Both the position numbers and the translations under genes were made by a program. The notes under the pieces were generated by a model. It had not been told where the DNA came from. It did not search any database and saw only the letters and a list, made by a program, of their open reading frames with translations. A DNA stretch of 64,000 nt from Halobacillus litoralis (GTDB taxonomy: Bacteria; Bacillota; Bacilli; Bacillales; Halobacillaceae). Position 1 is the first letter of the stretch, and each line of letters opens with the position of its first letter. The stretch spans positions 5,001 to 69,000 of the forward strand of contig NZ_CP129016.1 of the NCBI RefSeq assembly GCF_020524085.2, in the 5' to 3' direction. This document shows positions 27,002 to 34,764 of this stretch, in pieces.

Positions 27002-28129
27002 ATGTCTATGAACACAGTTATAAAAAATGTCCATATCCACCCCATCACATCTCCTTCTATTAAAAATGGATGTGTGCATGTGATCGACGGAAAAATACAC
27101 GATTACGGAGAAAGCATTGAGTTACCGAAACAAGCAGAATTCATTGATGGCAAAGGCTTGGATCTATACCCTGGATTCGTTGATGTCCACACTCACCTTG
27201 GCCTTTACGATGAAGGGACCGGTTGGGCTGGCAGTGATGCAAATGAAACGATCGAGGCCGTTACCCCGCACCTGAGAGCAATTGACGGGGCCCACCCTCT
27301 CGACCCTGCGTTTTTTAACGCGAGAAAAGCTGGCGTTACCACAGCTCATATTATGCCCGGGAGCGCAAATATGATCGGTGGTACAACCTCTGTTATTAAA
27401 ACCGTCGGCCATACGATCAACGATATGATCCTCAGACAGACGGCCGGCCTTAAACTCGCTTTAGGAGAAAACCCTAAACGGATCCACTCCCAGTCTAAAA
27501 ATGCTTCCATAACGAGATTAGGAATTATGGGAACATTAAGGGAGACCTTCTATGCAGCCATGAAAGATCCAGAACCCGACCTCCGTGTAAAACCAATTCT
27601 TCAAGCATTGAATAAAGAAATACCAGTAAGGATCCATGCCCATAGAGCGGACGACATCATAACAGCCATACGCCTTGCGGACGAATTCGACCTTGATTTG
27701 CGAATTGAACATTGCACAGAAGGACATTTAATAGCGGATCAACTTGCAGGCAGAGAATTACAAGTCTCAGTCGGACCAACATTCACAAGAGCCTCCAAAA
27801 TCGAGCTTAGAAATAAAACATGGCAGACGTATAAAATCTTGCATGATCACGGAATCCGCGTCTCCATTACAACCGATCACCCTTATACACCGATACAATA
27901 CTTGAACATATGTGCAGCACTCGCAGCCAGAGAAGGTCTTGAAATCGAGGACGCTCTTCGTGGGATCACCATCACCCCTGCCAAGAACCTTGGTGTCGAT
28001 GACAGGGTCGGTTCAATTGAAAAAGGGAAGGACGCCGATCTCGTATTATGGAGCGGACATCCATTCGAATATCTGTCTAAACCCATTTGGACGATGATTG
28101 ACGGAAAAATGGTATATTTCCAAGAATAG
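27002..28129 (+). CDS. amidohydrolase family protein
   Basis: A 375-residue enzyme from the ATG at 27002 (AAGGGAAAGG upstream). Metal motif HxH in GFVDVHTHLGL, a second set of His in PVRIHAHRADDI and RIEHCTEGHL, and the Asp in ITTDHPYTP follow the amidohydrolase (imidazolonepropionase-like) pattern. Note SANMIGGTTSVIKTVG near the centre. The substrate is not visible. Own terminator, own promoter with TATAAT near 26967. Confidence 0.88.
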   Translation: MSMNTVIKNVHIHPITSPSIKNGCVHVIDGKIHDYGESIELPKQAEFIDGKGLDLYPGFVDVHTHLGLYDEGTGWAGSDANETIEAVTPHLRAIDGAHPLDPAFFNARKAGVTTAHIMPGSANMIGGTTSVIKTVGHTINDMILRQTAGLKLALGENPKRIHSQSKNASITRLGIMGTLRETFYAAMKDPEPDLRVKPILQALNKEIPVRIHAHRADDIITAIRLADEFDLDLRIEHCTEGHLIADQLAGRELQVSVGPTFTRASKIELRNKTWQTYKILHDHGIRVSITTDHPYTPIQYLNICAALAAREGLEIEDALRGITITPAKNLGVDDRVGSIEKGKDADLVLWSGHPFEYLSKPIWTMIDGKMVYFQE

Positions 28130-28137
28130 TGAAGCAC

Positions 28138-28169
28138 TCTAACACCGGAAGGATTTTCCGGTGTTTTTC
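28138..28169 (+). terminator. terminator of the amidohydrolase gene
   Basis: Arms AACACCGGAA and TTCCGGTGTT around GGAT, then TTTCT. Confidence 0.85.
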
Positions 28170-28206
28170 TATGTTCTCAAAAAACATATGGAGCATAGCA
28201 AAAGGT

Positions 28207-28256
28207 TTGAAAGTTGTACAAGGGGTGTATATGATGGATATACAAAACTTGTACAA
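28207..28256 (+). promoter_or_regulatory. promoter of the sortase operon with paired TTGTACAA palindromes
   Basis: Promoter TTGAAA (28207-28212), 17 bp, TATGAT (28230-28235). The self-complementary octamer TTGTACAA occurs in the spacer (28214-28221) and again at 28249-28256, and between them TGTATAT and ATATACA (28226-28232, 28238-28244) form an inner inverted repeat. Two operator sites flanking the -10 suggest a repressor that loops or spans two half-sites. A second hairpin (CCATTG...CAATGG, about 28282-28330) follows in the leader. Confidence 0.6.
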
Positions 28257-28355
28257 GAGTTTCATAACGCGTTGTGAAGTACCCCATTGTAGAAATTGCC
28301 GTTCCAGTGACCGGCATGACCGGCAATGGATATAAAAAATTTAAGGAGTGGGAAC

Positions 28356-29156
28356 ATGAAAAAATTATTTTCTTCATTAGCTGCTATTGTTTTGATTTTG
28401 GGACTCTTCGCACCTTCTGTGTTGGCTGACAGCCATGACCAGAACGCTATGGTCCGCGTTCTACACGCATCGCCTGATGCCCCTGCCGTTGACGTCTATT
28501 TGAATGATGAATCTGTTGTTGAAGGTGCAGAATTCAAAGCAGCTACCGATTACTTGGAAGTGCCGGCCGGTGAACATACTGTAGAGATTTATGCAGCTGG
28601 AACAAAAGGTGAACAAGATCCTGTCATTTCTACCACAGTAAATGTAGAAGCAGGCATGGCTTATACAGCTGCAGCGATTGATAACTTAGAAAATATTCAA
28701 TTGAAGGCCATCCAAGATTCTATGGAAGCAACGGAAGGCATGGCCAAAGTCCGTGTCGGTCACTTCATTCCTGGTGCACCAGCCGTTGATGTAGGTCCAA
28801 TTGGTGGGGATGCTTTATTCTCAGGTGCTGAATTCCCAATGGTCACTGATTATATGGAAGTTGATCCAGGTTCCTACGACCTTGAAGTACGTACCACAGA
28901 TGGAACACAGTTGATTGACCTTTCAGGTACGAACCTTGAAGCAGGAAAAGTTTATAGTGCTTTCGCTGTTGGCACAGCAGATAACCCAGAAGTATTACTT
29001 CTTCAAGACTCTGCTGCAATGCCGACAATGATGCCTGCGACTGGATTCGGCGGAACAGCTGATTCCACTTCGAACGCTTGGATGTATGCAGCTCTTCTAG
29101 GTGTTCTAGCCATGGGTGCTGGCTTTATGCTTACTCGTAAACGTTCAGAAGCGTAA
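28356..29156 (+). CDS. DUF4397 surface protein, sortase substrate
   Basis: 266 residues from the ATG at 28356 (AAGGAG upstream). Signal peptide MKKLFSSLAAIVLILGLFAPSVLA, then two tandem DUF4397 repeats (VRVLHASPDAPAVDVYLND at ~25-110; VRVGHFIPGAPAVDV at ~122-215). The C-terminus has a sorting signal: MPATGFGG, then a hydrophobic helix (WMYAALLGVLAMGAGFML) and the positive tail TRKRSEA. The motif differs from LPxTG. It is 2 nt upstream of a sortase gene, so it is very probably the dedicated substrate of that enzyme. Role unknown; DUF4397 domains occur in secreted, possibly adhesive, proteins. Confidence 0.85.
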   Translation: MKKLFSSLAAIVLILGLFAPSVLADSHDQNAMVRVLHASPDAPAVDVYLNDESVVEGAEFKAATDYLEVPAGEHTVEIYAAGTKGEQDPVISTTVNVEAGMAYTAAAIDNLENIQLKAIQDSMEATEGMAKVRVGHFIPGAPAVDVGPIGGDALFSGAEFPMVTDYMEVDPGSYDLEVRTTDGTQLIDLSGTNLEAGKVYSAFAVGTADNPEVLLLQDSAAMPTMMPATGFGGTADSTSNAWMYAALLGVLAMGAGFMLTRKRSEA

Positions 29157-29158
29157 GA

Positions 29159-29839
29159 ATGCTAAGAAGACTTTTCCCTTTAGCCCTGGGTCTCCTCGTA
29201 TTTTTCATCAGTTTCCATTGGCTGAATGAAGATCCTGCAGAGGAATCCGGGGTTCTTTCTACATCTGAAACCACACGCACCCAAGATGTAGGAATTAAAA
29301 AGGAATCTTTAGTCCCCGATCAATTAGAAAAAGCACCGATTGAACAAAATTACACTCCGGCTGTTAAGGCTTCTTCCGAACAATATGGCATCACACCTGA
29401 ACGGATTCACATTCCTTCAATTGATGTGGATGCTTCAATCAAGGCTCTGGGTTATACACCGGAGGGCGGTATGGCGGTTCCAAAAACCTTGGTCGATGTC
29501 GGGTGGTTTGAACCAGGAACGATGCCTGGGAGTCAAGGAAATGCGGTCATTGCAGGACACGTGGATGGCAATAGCGGACCAGCTGTTTTTTATGACCTTA
29601 AGGATTTGAAGCCAGGGGATGAAATCCATGTTTATGATGATCACATGAAGCTTACCTTTGAAGTAAGCAGAATGGAATCCTATCCTTACGAAGATGCCCC
29701 AATCAGGGAAATCTTCGGTCCCACAAATTCACGCGGATTAAATCTCATCACTTGCACTGGAGCGTATGATAAAGGTGCCTCCACTTATTCAGAGAGATTG
29801 GCTGTATTTTGCGTTTTGACAGATCGGCAGAAACTATAA
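29159..29839 (+). CDS. class F-type sortase
   Basis: 226 residues: a short N-terminal anchor (LFPLALGLLVFFISF), a linker to about residue 80, and the sortase barrel. Catalytic His in VIAGHVDGNSGPAVFYDL, Cys in LITCTGAYDKG, Arg in YSERLAVF. The segments ERIHIPSIDVDASIKALG and VDVGWFEPGTMPGSQGNAV are typical of class F sortases. It should join the DUF4397 protein to the wall or to a nearby nucleophile. Follows the substrate gene by 2 nt (TAAGAATG), a tight operon. A weak terminator hairpin follows. Confidence 0.88.
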   Translation: MLRRLFPLALGLLVFFISFHWLNEDPAEESGVLSTSETTRTQDVGIKKESLVPDQLEKAPIEQNYTPAVKASSEQYGITPERIHIPSIDVDASIKALGYTPEGGMAVPKTLVDVGWFEPGTMPGSQGNAVIAGHVDGNSGPAVFYDLKDLKPGDEIHVYDDHMKLTFEVSRMESYPYEDAPIREIFGPTNSRGLNLITCTGAYDKGASTYSERLAVFCVLTDRQKL

Positions 29840-29849
29840 AAATTTGTAA

Positions 29850-29880
29850 AAAAATCCACGTCCATTTTACAAAGTTTTTA
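29850..29880 (+). terminator. weak terminator after the sortase gene
   Basis: Arms TTTGTAAAA and TTTTACAAA around a 13-nt loop, then GTTTTTA. AT-rich, so weak. Confidence 0.5.
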
Positions 29881-29909
29881 TTCACTTTTTCCTCGGAGTG
29901 GATTATTAT
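29881..29909 (+). promoter_or_regulatory. promoter of the GNAT leader
   Basis: TTCACT (29881-29886), 17-bp spacer, TATTAT (29904-29909). Transcription would start near 29916 and give a ~200-nt leader. Confidence 0.5.
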
Positions 29910-29939
29910 AAGTTTAGATGATATTTTATAAGCTTTTGG

Positions 29940-30113
29940 TGTAGGGAAGGCAAATGGTGCGCCACCAGTATTGACACTGGTTCTAGTGGGTTCGATTCCC
30001 ACCCCGAATTTTTGTGAGCAATTGATAAAAATTCGAGGGTGGTCCGAACCGGCCAGTGAACGCCTATTTCCTATGCGTTTGGATCACCCTCCTCATTCAA
30101 GGAGGGATTTTTT
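29940..30113 (+). promoter_or_regulatory. tRNA-like leader with mutually exclusive hairpins upstream of a GNAT gene
   Basis: First part (29946-30010) resembles tRNA arms: D-like GGC/GCC around AAATGGTGC, anticodon-like ACCAGT/ACTGGT with a 6-nt loop, and a perfect T-arm GTGGG-TTCGATT-CCCAC. No acceptor stem can be formed. Next come CCCCGAATTTTT pairing AAAAATTCGAGGG, then GAGGGTGGTCCGAAC pairing GTTTGGATCACCCTC (13 of 15 plus two G-U), then CCCTCC pairing the ribosome site GGAGGG, with ATTTTTT and the start codon. Neighbouring pairings exclude each other, as in an attenuator. GGGTGGTCC recalls a T-box, but no stem I is present. Confidence 0.55.
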
Positions 30114-30662
30114 ATGCTAAAAAAGCGTGATTTACATGACGCCCCGGTTTTATTTGAGTTGATGAGCCACCCTGAAGTGTTTCCTTACGTCCGTCACAAA
30201 GCAGCTTCCAGTGACGAGTTCTACTTTTTGACCAAACAAACCATAGAAGCTGAAGATCGGGGGGAATTGGTTTCACGTACCATCCTTGATGAGTGGGGGC
30301 AGCCTATTGGCACCATCAATCTTTTTGATGTACAAAACGGAAAAGGGTTTTTAGCCACATGGATCGGCCAGCCCTATTTTGGGAAAGGGTATAATAAATT
30401 GGCGAAGGAAGCGTTTTTCGAGGAATTGTTCTTCCAGCTGAATATGGAAGCTATATTCATGAAAATCAGACGCACCAATGTCCGTTCAATGAAAGCAGCT
30501 TTAAAAATCCCTTATGTATCCAGTGGAAACGAGGCTTACCCGGAAGTACTTTCGTGGATCAACCGTACAGACGACGTCTATGACTTGTATGTCATTACAA
30601 AAGATCAATATTTGTTTCATTACTACGGAGAACAGAATGAAGAAGAAATGTTGGAAGCATAA
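30114..30662 (+). CDS. GNAT family N-acetyltransferase (RimJ/RimL-like)
   Basis: 182 residues with the acetyl-CoA N-acetyltransferase fold: LKKRDLHDAPVLFELMSHPEVF at the start, TWIGQPYFGKGYNKLAKEAFFEELF as the CoA-binding loop and helix, and IFMKIRRTNVRSMKAALK as motif B. The QxxGxG/A pattern is loosely kept (PYFGKGY). Acceptor unknown. The ribosome site GGAGGG lies inside a hairpin of the leader, so expression is likely conditional. Confidence 0.85.
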   Translation: MLKKRDLHDAPVLFELMSHPEVFPYVRHKAASSDEFYFLTKQTIEAEDRGELVSRTILDEWGQPIGTINLFDVQNGKGFLATWIGQPYFGKGYNKLAKEAFFEELFFQLNMEAIFMKIRRTNVRSMKAALKIPYVSSGNEAYPEVLSWINRTDDVYDLYVITKDQYLFHYYGEQNEEEMLEA

Positions 30663-30686
30663 GCAGCGCTTATGCTTCTTTTCTTT
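30653..30686 (+). terminator. terminator overlapping the GNAT stop codon
   Basis: Arms GCATAAGC and GCTTATGC around AGC, then TTCTTTTCTTT. Confidence 0.8.
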
Positions 30687-30701
30687 GTATGTTATTAACA
30701 T

Positions 30702-30862
30702 TATCCACAGGGTTGTGCACAGTGTGGGTAAATAAATCAAACAACTGTTGTAGAGATGTTCTTCACTAAAACCATATGTGGGTAAAGCATTCCCGGATTA
30801 TTGTTGATTATGTGGATATCCTCGAAATAATCGCACGATTACTACATTTCAGTTGTGGATAA
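30702..30862. promoter_or_regulatory. cluster of DnaA boxes
   Basis: Perfect boxes TTATCCACA at 30702-30710 and, inverted, at 30854-30862. Between them are inverted TTACCCACA at 30724-30732 and 30778-30786 and inverted ATATCCACA at 30812-30820. Five 9-mers with at most one mismatch in 160 bp, four of them in the same orientation, is far above chance. The last one lies in the 3' end of the next coding region. This resembles DnaA-box clusters of Bacillus subtilis outside oriC that affect initiation. Confidence 0.65.
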
Positions 30863-31531
30863 TGTATAGGAAGGTAAAGGAGGCACTTTTTTCTCTAACT
30901 CTTCCTTAAGAATCCCTTTTAAAGGCACTGAAATCTCAGGAGTTCCATGGACACCAGCAGCGACCTCAAATTTGTTGAATACGAGTACAAGGCGTTCATC
31001 CTTCACATAAAAAGCAGTGTTATCTCTTACACCAGCAAAGGGCTCTTGTAAATACGTCTCCTTATCAGCTTCCAACGCTTTCTTCACTTCTTTATTTAAT
31101 CGATCGATATACACGAGGTCTTTCAACTTCTTTATTGACCCTCCTCGGTCATCTTGAAAATTGATGGAGGTGACGGTTGAATTATAGCGATTACCTCTGG
31201 ATATGTGGGAGGTCATCACTACAGAATAAAAAGTCTTTTCTTTAAATACTGATGTTTCTTCATAATAAAGATAAGGGACTCCCATCATCTCCCCTGCCCC
31301 TCTCTTTACGTCTCTCAACGTATCTTCAAGCTTCTGAACGATTTGAAAATTAACGGTATCTTGCAGACCTTTACTTTCCAAATGCTCAAACCTTGGATAA
31401 TCGACATGGACTTCCCAATCTTCCGTAACCTTATCTTTATGGACGATTTTATATTCGCTTTCAGCCACAACCGACTGCCCTGAAACCAACAGTGTTCCAA
31501 AAATAAATAAAACGATTGAAAAGCGCTTCAA
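30842..31531 (-). CDS. secreted RsiV-like protein (DUF4163/DUF3298)
   Basis: 229 residues with a signal peptide (MKRFSIVLFIFGTLLVSGQSVVA). The rest has the layout of the lysozyme-binding extracellular domain of RsiV: YPRFEHLESKGLQDTVNFQIVQKLEDTL, then YSVVMTSHISRGNRYNSTVTSINF and KDLVYIDRLNKEVKKAL...DERLVLVFNKFEVAAGVHGTPEISVPL. It lacks a transmembrane helix and anti-sigma domain, so it is not an anti-sigma factor as such. Function unknown; it may be a soluble sensor or decoy. Confidence 0.8.
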   Translation of the reverse strand: MKRFSIVLFIFGTLLVSGQSVVAESEYKIVHKDKVTEDWEVHVDYPRFEHLESKGLQDTVNFQIVQKLEDTLRDVKRGAGEMMGVPYLYYEETSVFKEKTFYSVVMTSHISRGNRYNSTVTSINFQDDRGGSIKKLKDLVYIDRLNKEVKKALEADKETYLQEPFAGVRDNTAFYVKDERLVLVFNKFEVAAGVHGTPEISVPLKGILKEELEKKVPPLPSYTLSTTEM

Positions 31532-31647
31532 AGAGCATCCCTCCTGTACCTTTTAGTTTGACCTAAATCATAAAAACTAAAGGGATGTTTTCAACATTAT
31601 TGCCTTTTTAGACGCGGAGTGTTCATTGACAATCAAACGTAAACAAG

Positions 31648-31680
31648 AAAAAAGAGACGGGTGCAAATACCCGCCTCTTC
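31648..31680 (-). terminator. terminator of the sulfonate-type ABC operon
   Basis: Minus strand arms AAGAGGCGGGT and ACCCGTCTCTT around ATTTGC, then TTTTCTTGTT. Confidence 0.82.
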
Positions 31681-31685
31681 CTCAT

Positions 31686-32691
31686 TTATTCAAGGAAACT
31701 TGTGTCAACCAATCCAGTCAAGTCCGGCTTTTCTTTCAAAAATTCAAGATCATAAGAAGAATCAGCGAACTTCTGGAGATGTTCTTCATTTACATCATAC
31801 GTGAAATCGATACGCTCCCAGGCACGGTCGATGACTTCTTGAGATAGTTCTTGATCCGTGATGTCTTTGATTTTATCAATAGCGATCTGTTTCGCTTCCT
31901 CTGGGTTTTCATTTATAAAGTCTGTCGCTTTTTTGTGAGCTTCTACAATGCTTTCCACCATATCAGGTTTTTCATCCACAAGTTTTTGAGAAGTAACGAA
32001 CACGGCAGCTGGCAAGGTTTCACCAAAAGCAACATTCGGTGTGTCGACAAGGACTTTACCGCTTCCTTGTTCCTCTATAGAAGACGCCCAAGGTTCAGGG
32101 ACAGTCGCCACATCCACATTTTTCGTCTCAAACAAACTTGCATACGTCGCTGGTTTCCCTGTGACATGCTTCATTTCTCCATCAATGCGGTCGGAAGTCA
32201 AACCGAATTCCTCTTTCATCATCGTTTCGAATTGTACATCGTGTGTACAACCTACCCTCGGAGAAACAAACGTCTTCCCTGCCAGGTCTTCCGGAGACTC
32301 AATGTCTGCTCCTTCTCTAGCCATAATCACTGTACCGCCTGTTGATCCTGCAGCAACAACATTAATTTCCGCTCCACTTGTAAAGTGGTTCATCGCTGGG
32401 CCAGGTCCTACAAGCCCCCCCTTGGATGTCACCTGTTTCGATCGCTGTCATAAACGAGGAGCCATCCGGGAAGTACTGGTATTTGACTTTTGTTCCGTCC
32501 GGCAATGTTTCAGAATACAAATCCTTCGTTTCTGCCACCATACCCGCTACGTGGTTGATATTCGGGAAGTAACCAATGGTAATTTCCTCGGTCTTGCCAC
32601 CATCATCAGAATTCGCTCCTGCATCACTACCGCATGCAGCAAGCACCAGACTCATGACAGCAAGAGCAACAATGGATAACCATTTTTTCAT
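31686..32691 (-). pseudogene. ABC transporter substrate-binding lipoprotein, nitrate/sulfonate type, frameshifted
   Basis: Starts at 32691 with a lipoprotein signal (MKKWLSIVALAVMSLVLAAC, lipobox LAAC), then EEITIGYFPNINHVAGMVAETK. At a seven-C run (32415-32421; seven G in the gene) the frame shifts; with six G it would read TGDIQGGLVGPGPAMNHFTSG and continue to the stop at 31686 for ~335 residues. The remainder (GTVIMAREGADIESPEDLAGKTF, VATVPEPWASS) is the SsuA/TauA/NrtA type. The other operon genes are intact, so a sequencing error is the simplest cause; a G7 tract also could be a slippage site. Confidence 0.87.
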
Positions 32692-32709
32692 ATTCTCCTC
32701 ATCTCCTAT

Positions 32710-33468
32710 CTATGTTTTCAATAATCCCCAACGTTTCCTTACATTTCTTTCTAATTTAGAAAAGACCACTTGATCGACGACTGCACCAATGACACCAATG
32801 ATAATAATAATAGCAATCACTTGATCCATACGTGCATAATCCTGAGCGTACCGTAAAGAGTATCCTAATCCAGGACCATTGCTTAACAACTCACCAGCCA
32901 TAAGCGCTCTCCAACTGAATGCCCAAGCGAGCCTGAGACCTGTCATAAAATATGGAATACTCGATGGAACTTCCACTCTGAAAAACAAGGGAATCCCATT
33001 GGTCCCCATCGTCCGCGCTGCTCGGACTAATTGTGGAGGTACACTATAGATCGCCGTCCGTACGTTCAAAGCCATGACGAACGTACCGCCAAGGACGACA
33101 ACAAATACAACGGCAAATTCAGAAAAACCGAAAAGCATAATAGCAAGTGGCACCCACACAATGCTCGGAATGCTCTGTAAGGCAATCAGGTACATCCCTG
33201 CCGTTTCATCTGCCTGTTTCGATTTCCCTAGCAGAACTCCAATGACAGTACCGAACAATATGGCAAGGGACAAGCCCATGAACAGGTGACGAAAACTCGC
33301 GCCCAATGCTTTAATAAAATCACCATCAGCAAACCCTTCATACAAAGCGGCGCCCACTTTAATTGGTGATGGAAATACGATATCTTCAAAGACACCAATG
33401 GAATACACCAACTGCCATAAACCTAAAACGACAACTAAAAAACCAATTCTCTTAATAGCTAGCTTCAT
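32710..33468 (-). CDS. ABC transporter permease, sulfonate/nitrate type
   Basis: 252 residues, six transmembrane helices, with the EAA loop region around RAARTMGTNGIPLFFRVEVPSSIPYFMTGLRLAWAFSWRALMAGELL. This is the SsuC/TauC/ThiX permease family. It overlaps the upstream ATPase gene by 17 bp and is followed by the lipoprotein gene. Substrate likely a sulfonate or similar sulfur source, based on CymR-like half-sites at the promoter; taurine, nitrate or a pyrimidine precursor cannot be excluded. Confidence 0.9.
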   Translation of the reverse strand: MKLAIKRIGFLVVVLGLWQLVYSIGVFEDIVFPSPIKVGAALYEGFADGDFIKALGASFRHLFMGLSLAILFGTVIGVLLGKSKQADETAGMYLIALQSIPSIVWVPLAIMLFGFSEFAVVFVVVLGGTFVMALNVRTAIYSVPPQLVRAARTMGTNGIPLFFRVEVPSSIPYFMTGLRLAWAFSWRALMAGELLSNGPGLGYSLRYAQDYARMDQVIAIIIIIGVIGAVVDQVVFSKLERNVRKRWGLLKT

Positions 33469-34240
33469 GATGAAGTTCTTCCTTCAATACTTTATTGATT
33501 TCACCTTCCAAGAGATCCATGACCTTTCGCTCAAGTTCGATAACCCTTTCATCATCCCTCTTCCTAGGCCGAGGAAGGTCGACGGTAAAGTCCGCGATGA
33601 TCCGCCCTGGCCGTGTTCCCATGACGACCACCCGATCAGATAATTTAATTGCTTCCTGAATGCTGTGAGTAACGAACAAAATCGTCTTTTGCGTCTCCTG
33701 CCAGATTCTCATCAGTTCTTCATGAAGAATATGTCTCGTTTGTTCATCGAGCGCACCAAACGGTTCATCCATAAGTAACACTTTAGGATCCATGGCAAGG
33801 GCTCTTGCAATCGCTACCCGCTGCTGCATTCCCCCAGAAAGCTCATGGGTGTAATTTTCTTTAAACCTGCTGAGGTGAACCATCTGTAAGAAGCGGTCCA
33901 CTCTCTCCTCCGCCTCTTTCTTCGACCCGTGCCCTTTTAACGGAAAAAGAACATTTTCCTTTACATTCAGCCATGGAAAAAGCGACGGTTGTTGAAAGAC
34001 CATCCCCCGGTCGGGTCCAGCTTTCTTGATTTCTTCTCCCTCCAACCGGATTGCGCCGGAGGTGACATCTTCCAGGCCTGCAACCATTGAAAGGAGCGTT
34101 GATTTCCCACATCCGGAGGGTCCTAGGAGTGAGACAAATTGATTTTCTTCAATATTCAAATCGATTCCAGAAAAGACTTCAAAACCGTCTCCCCCTTTAC
34201 CATTGAAGGTCTTCCCAACATGATCTATGGATAAAAACAA
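33452..34240 (-). CDS. ABC transporter ATP-binding protein, sulfonate/nitrate type
   Basis: 262 residues. Walker A GPSGCGKSTLLS, Q-loop MVFQQPSLFPWL, signature ELSGGMQQRVAIARAL, Walker B VLLMDEPFGALD, H-loop FVTHSIQEAI. SsuB/TauB type. It starts at TTG (34240), seven bases after AAGGGTG; the next ATG is well inside the domain. First gene of the operon ATPase-permease-binding protein. Confidence 0.92.
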   Translation of the reverse strand: MFLSIDHVGKTFNGKGGDGFEVFSGIDLNIEENQFVSLLGPSGCGKSTLLSMVAGLEDVTSGAIRLEGEEIKKAGPDRGMVFQQPSLFPWLNVKENVLFPLKGHGSKKEAEERVDRFLQMVHLSRFKENYTHELSGGMQQRVAIARALAMDPKVLLMDEPFGALDEQTRHILHEELMRIWQETQKTILFVTHSIQEAIKLSDRVVVMGTRPGRIIADFTVDLPRPRKRDDERVIELERKVMDLLEGEINKVLKEELHHEASY

Positions 34241-34260
34241 TGCGTCACACCCTTATGATT

Positions 34261-34332
34261 ATAATTCCTATAGAAATAGTATGCTTTAATTATATGTTTA
34301 AGATTATACAGATGTTCGGAATTATGTGTCAA
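34261..34332 (-). promoter_or_regulatory. promoter with CymR-like half-sites for the sulfonate ABC operon
   Basis: Minus strand: TTGACA (34327-34332), 18-bp spacer, TATAAT (34303-34308). The spacer starts with CATAATTCCGA, the same undecamer that occurs in the yrrT promoter region; a further GGAATTAT lies at 34261-34268 on the minus strand. CymR of Bacillus represses sulfur-uptake genes at sites with these half-sequences. This gives a sulfur role to the transporter by inference. Confidence 0.5.
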
Positions 34333-34402
34333 CGATTAAATAGCAATCTTTTCTAATCGCTCCTTCCTATGTGTTAGGATGAAAAGGAAAGGTGGGATTT
34401 TC

Positions 34403-34762
34403 ATGGATCAACTAATGTTTATTCAGACCGGAATGGGGACAGATGTCCACGGTCAAAATGTTACAAAAGCCGCTGTACGTGCAATCAAAAATGCTATCCA
34501 TACAAACTCCATGCCAGGGATCCGCACTGTTTTACCAGAACAATCCTTGGATAATATGAAGATTATTGTCAAGCTTGCCCTTCCATGCGACTTCGATCAA
34601 CTCGATCATGAAGAAGTGAAAAAAGCCATCCCATACGGTGAGGTGAACATTGAAGTGATGGAAGGCGGAATGTTGACAACAAGCGGAATTGTACTAGAAG
34701 AAAAAGAAGATAAGAATGACTTGATGTATATCGTGAACGCAGCTATCGAAGTAGGATATTAA
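34403..34762 (+). CDS. Lin0512 family protein
   Basis: 119 residues from the ATG at 34403 (AAAGGTGGG upstream; an upstream ATG at 34379 overlaps that site). The sequence (MFIQTGMGTDVHGQNVTKAAVRAIKNAIHTNSMPGI; LPCDFDQLDHEEVKKAIPYGEVNIEVMEGGMLTTSG) is the full-length Lin0512 family, of unknown function, related in fold to the small MoaD/cyanuric-acid type ring proteins only by guess. Single gene with terminator. Confidence 0.85.
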   Translation: MDQLMFIQTGMGTDVHGQNVTKAAVRAIKNAIHTNSMPGIRTVLPEQSLDNMKIIVKLALPCDFDQLDHEEVKKAIPYGEVNIEVMEGGMLTTSGIVLEEKEDKNDLMYIVNAAIEVGY

Positions 34763-34764
34763 TA

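Noticed and set aside
29748..30002. 84-codon minus-strand ORF with GIEPTRT
   Set aside because: The peptide GIEPT is the typical antisense translation of a tRNA T-arm (GGGTTCGATTCCC); no ribosome site. It points to the tRNA-like segment rather than a protein.
29940..30015. A tRNA gene
   Set aside because: D-, anticodon- and T-arm-like hairpins exist, but the acceptor strands do not pair (GTAGGG against CCCGAAT), and the anticodon loop has six or eight bases. Recorded as a tRNA-like leader.
29940..30113. A canonical T-box riboswitch before the GNAT gene
   Set aside because: GGGTGGTCC is reminiscent but not the full core, and no stem I with specifier loop is present; the downstream gene is not a typical T-box target.
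32041..32679. 212-codon plus-strand ORF opposite the sulfonate-binding protein
   Set aside because: Antisense shadow of the frameshifted lipoprotein gene.
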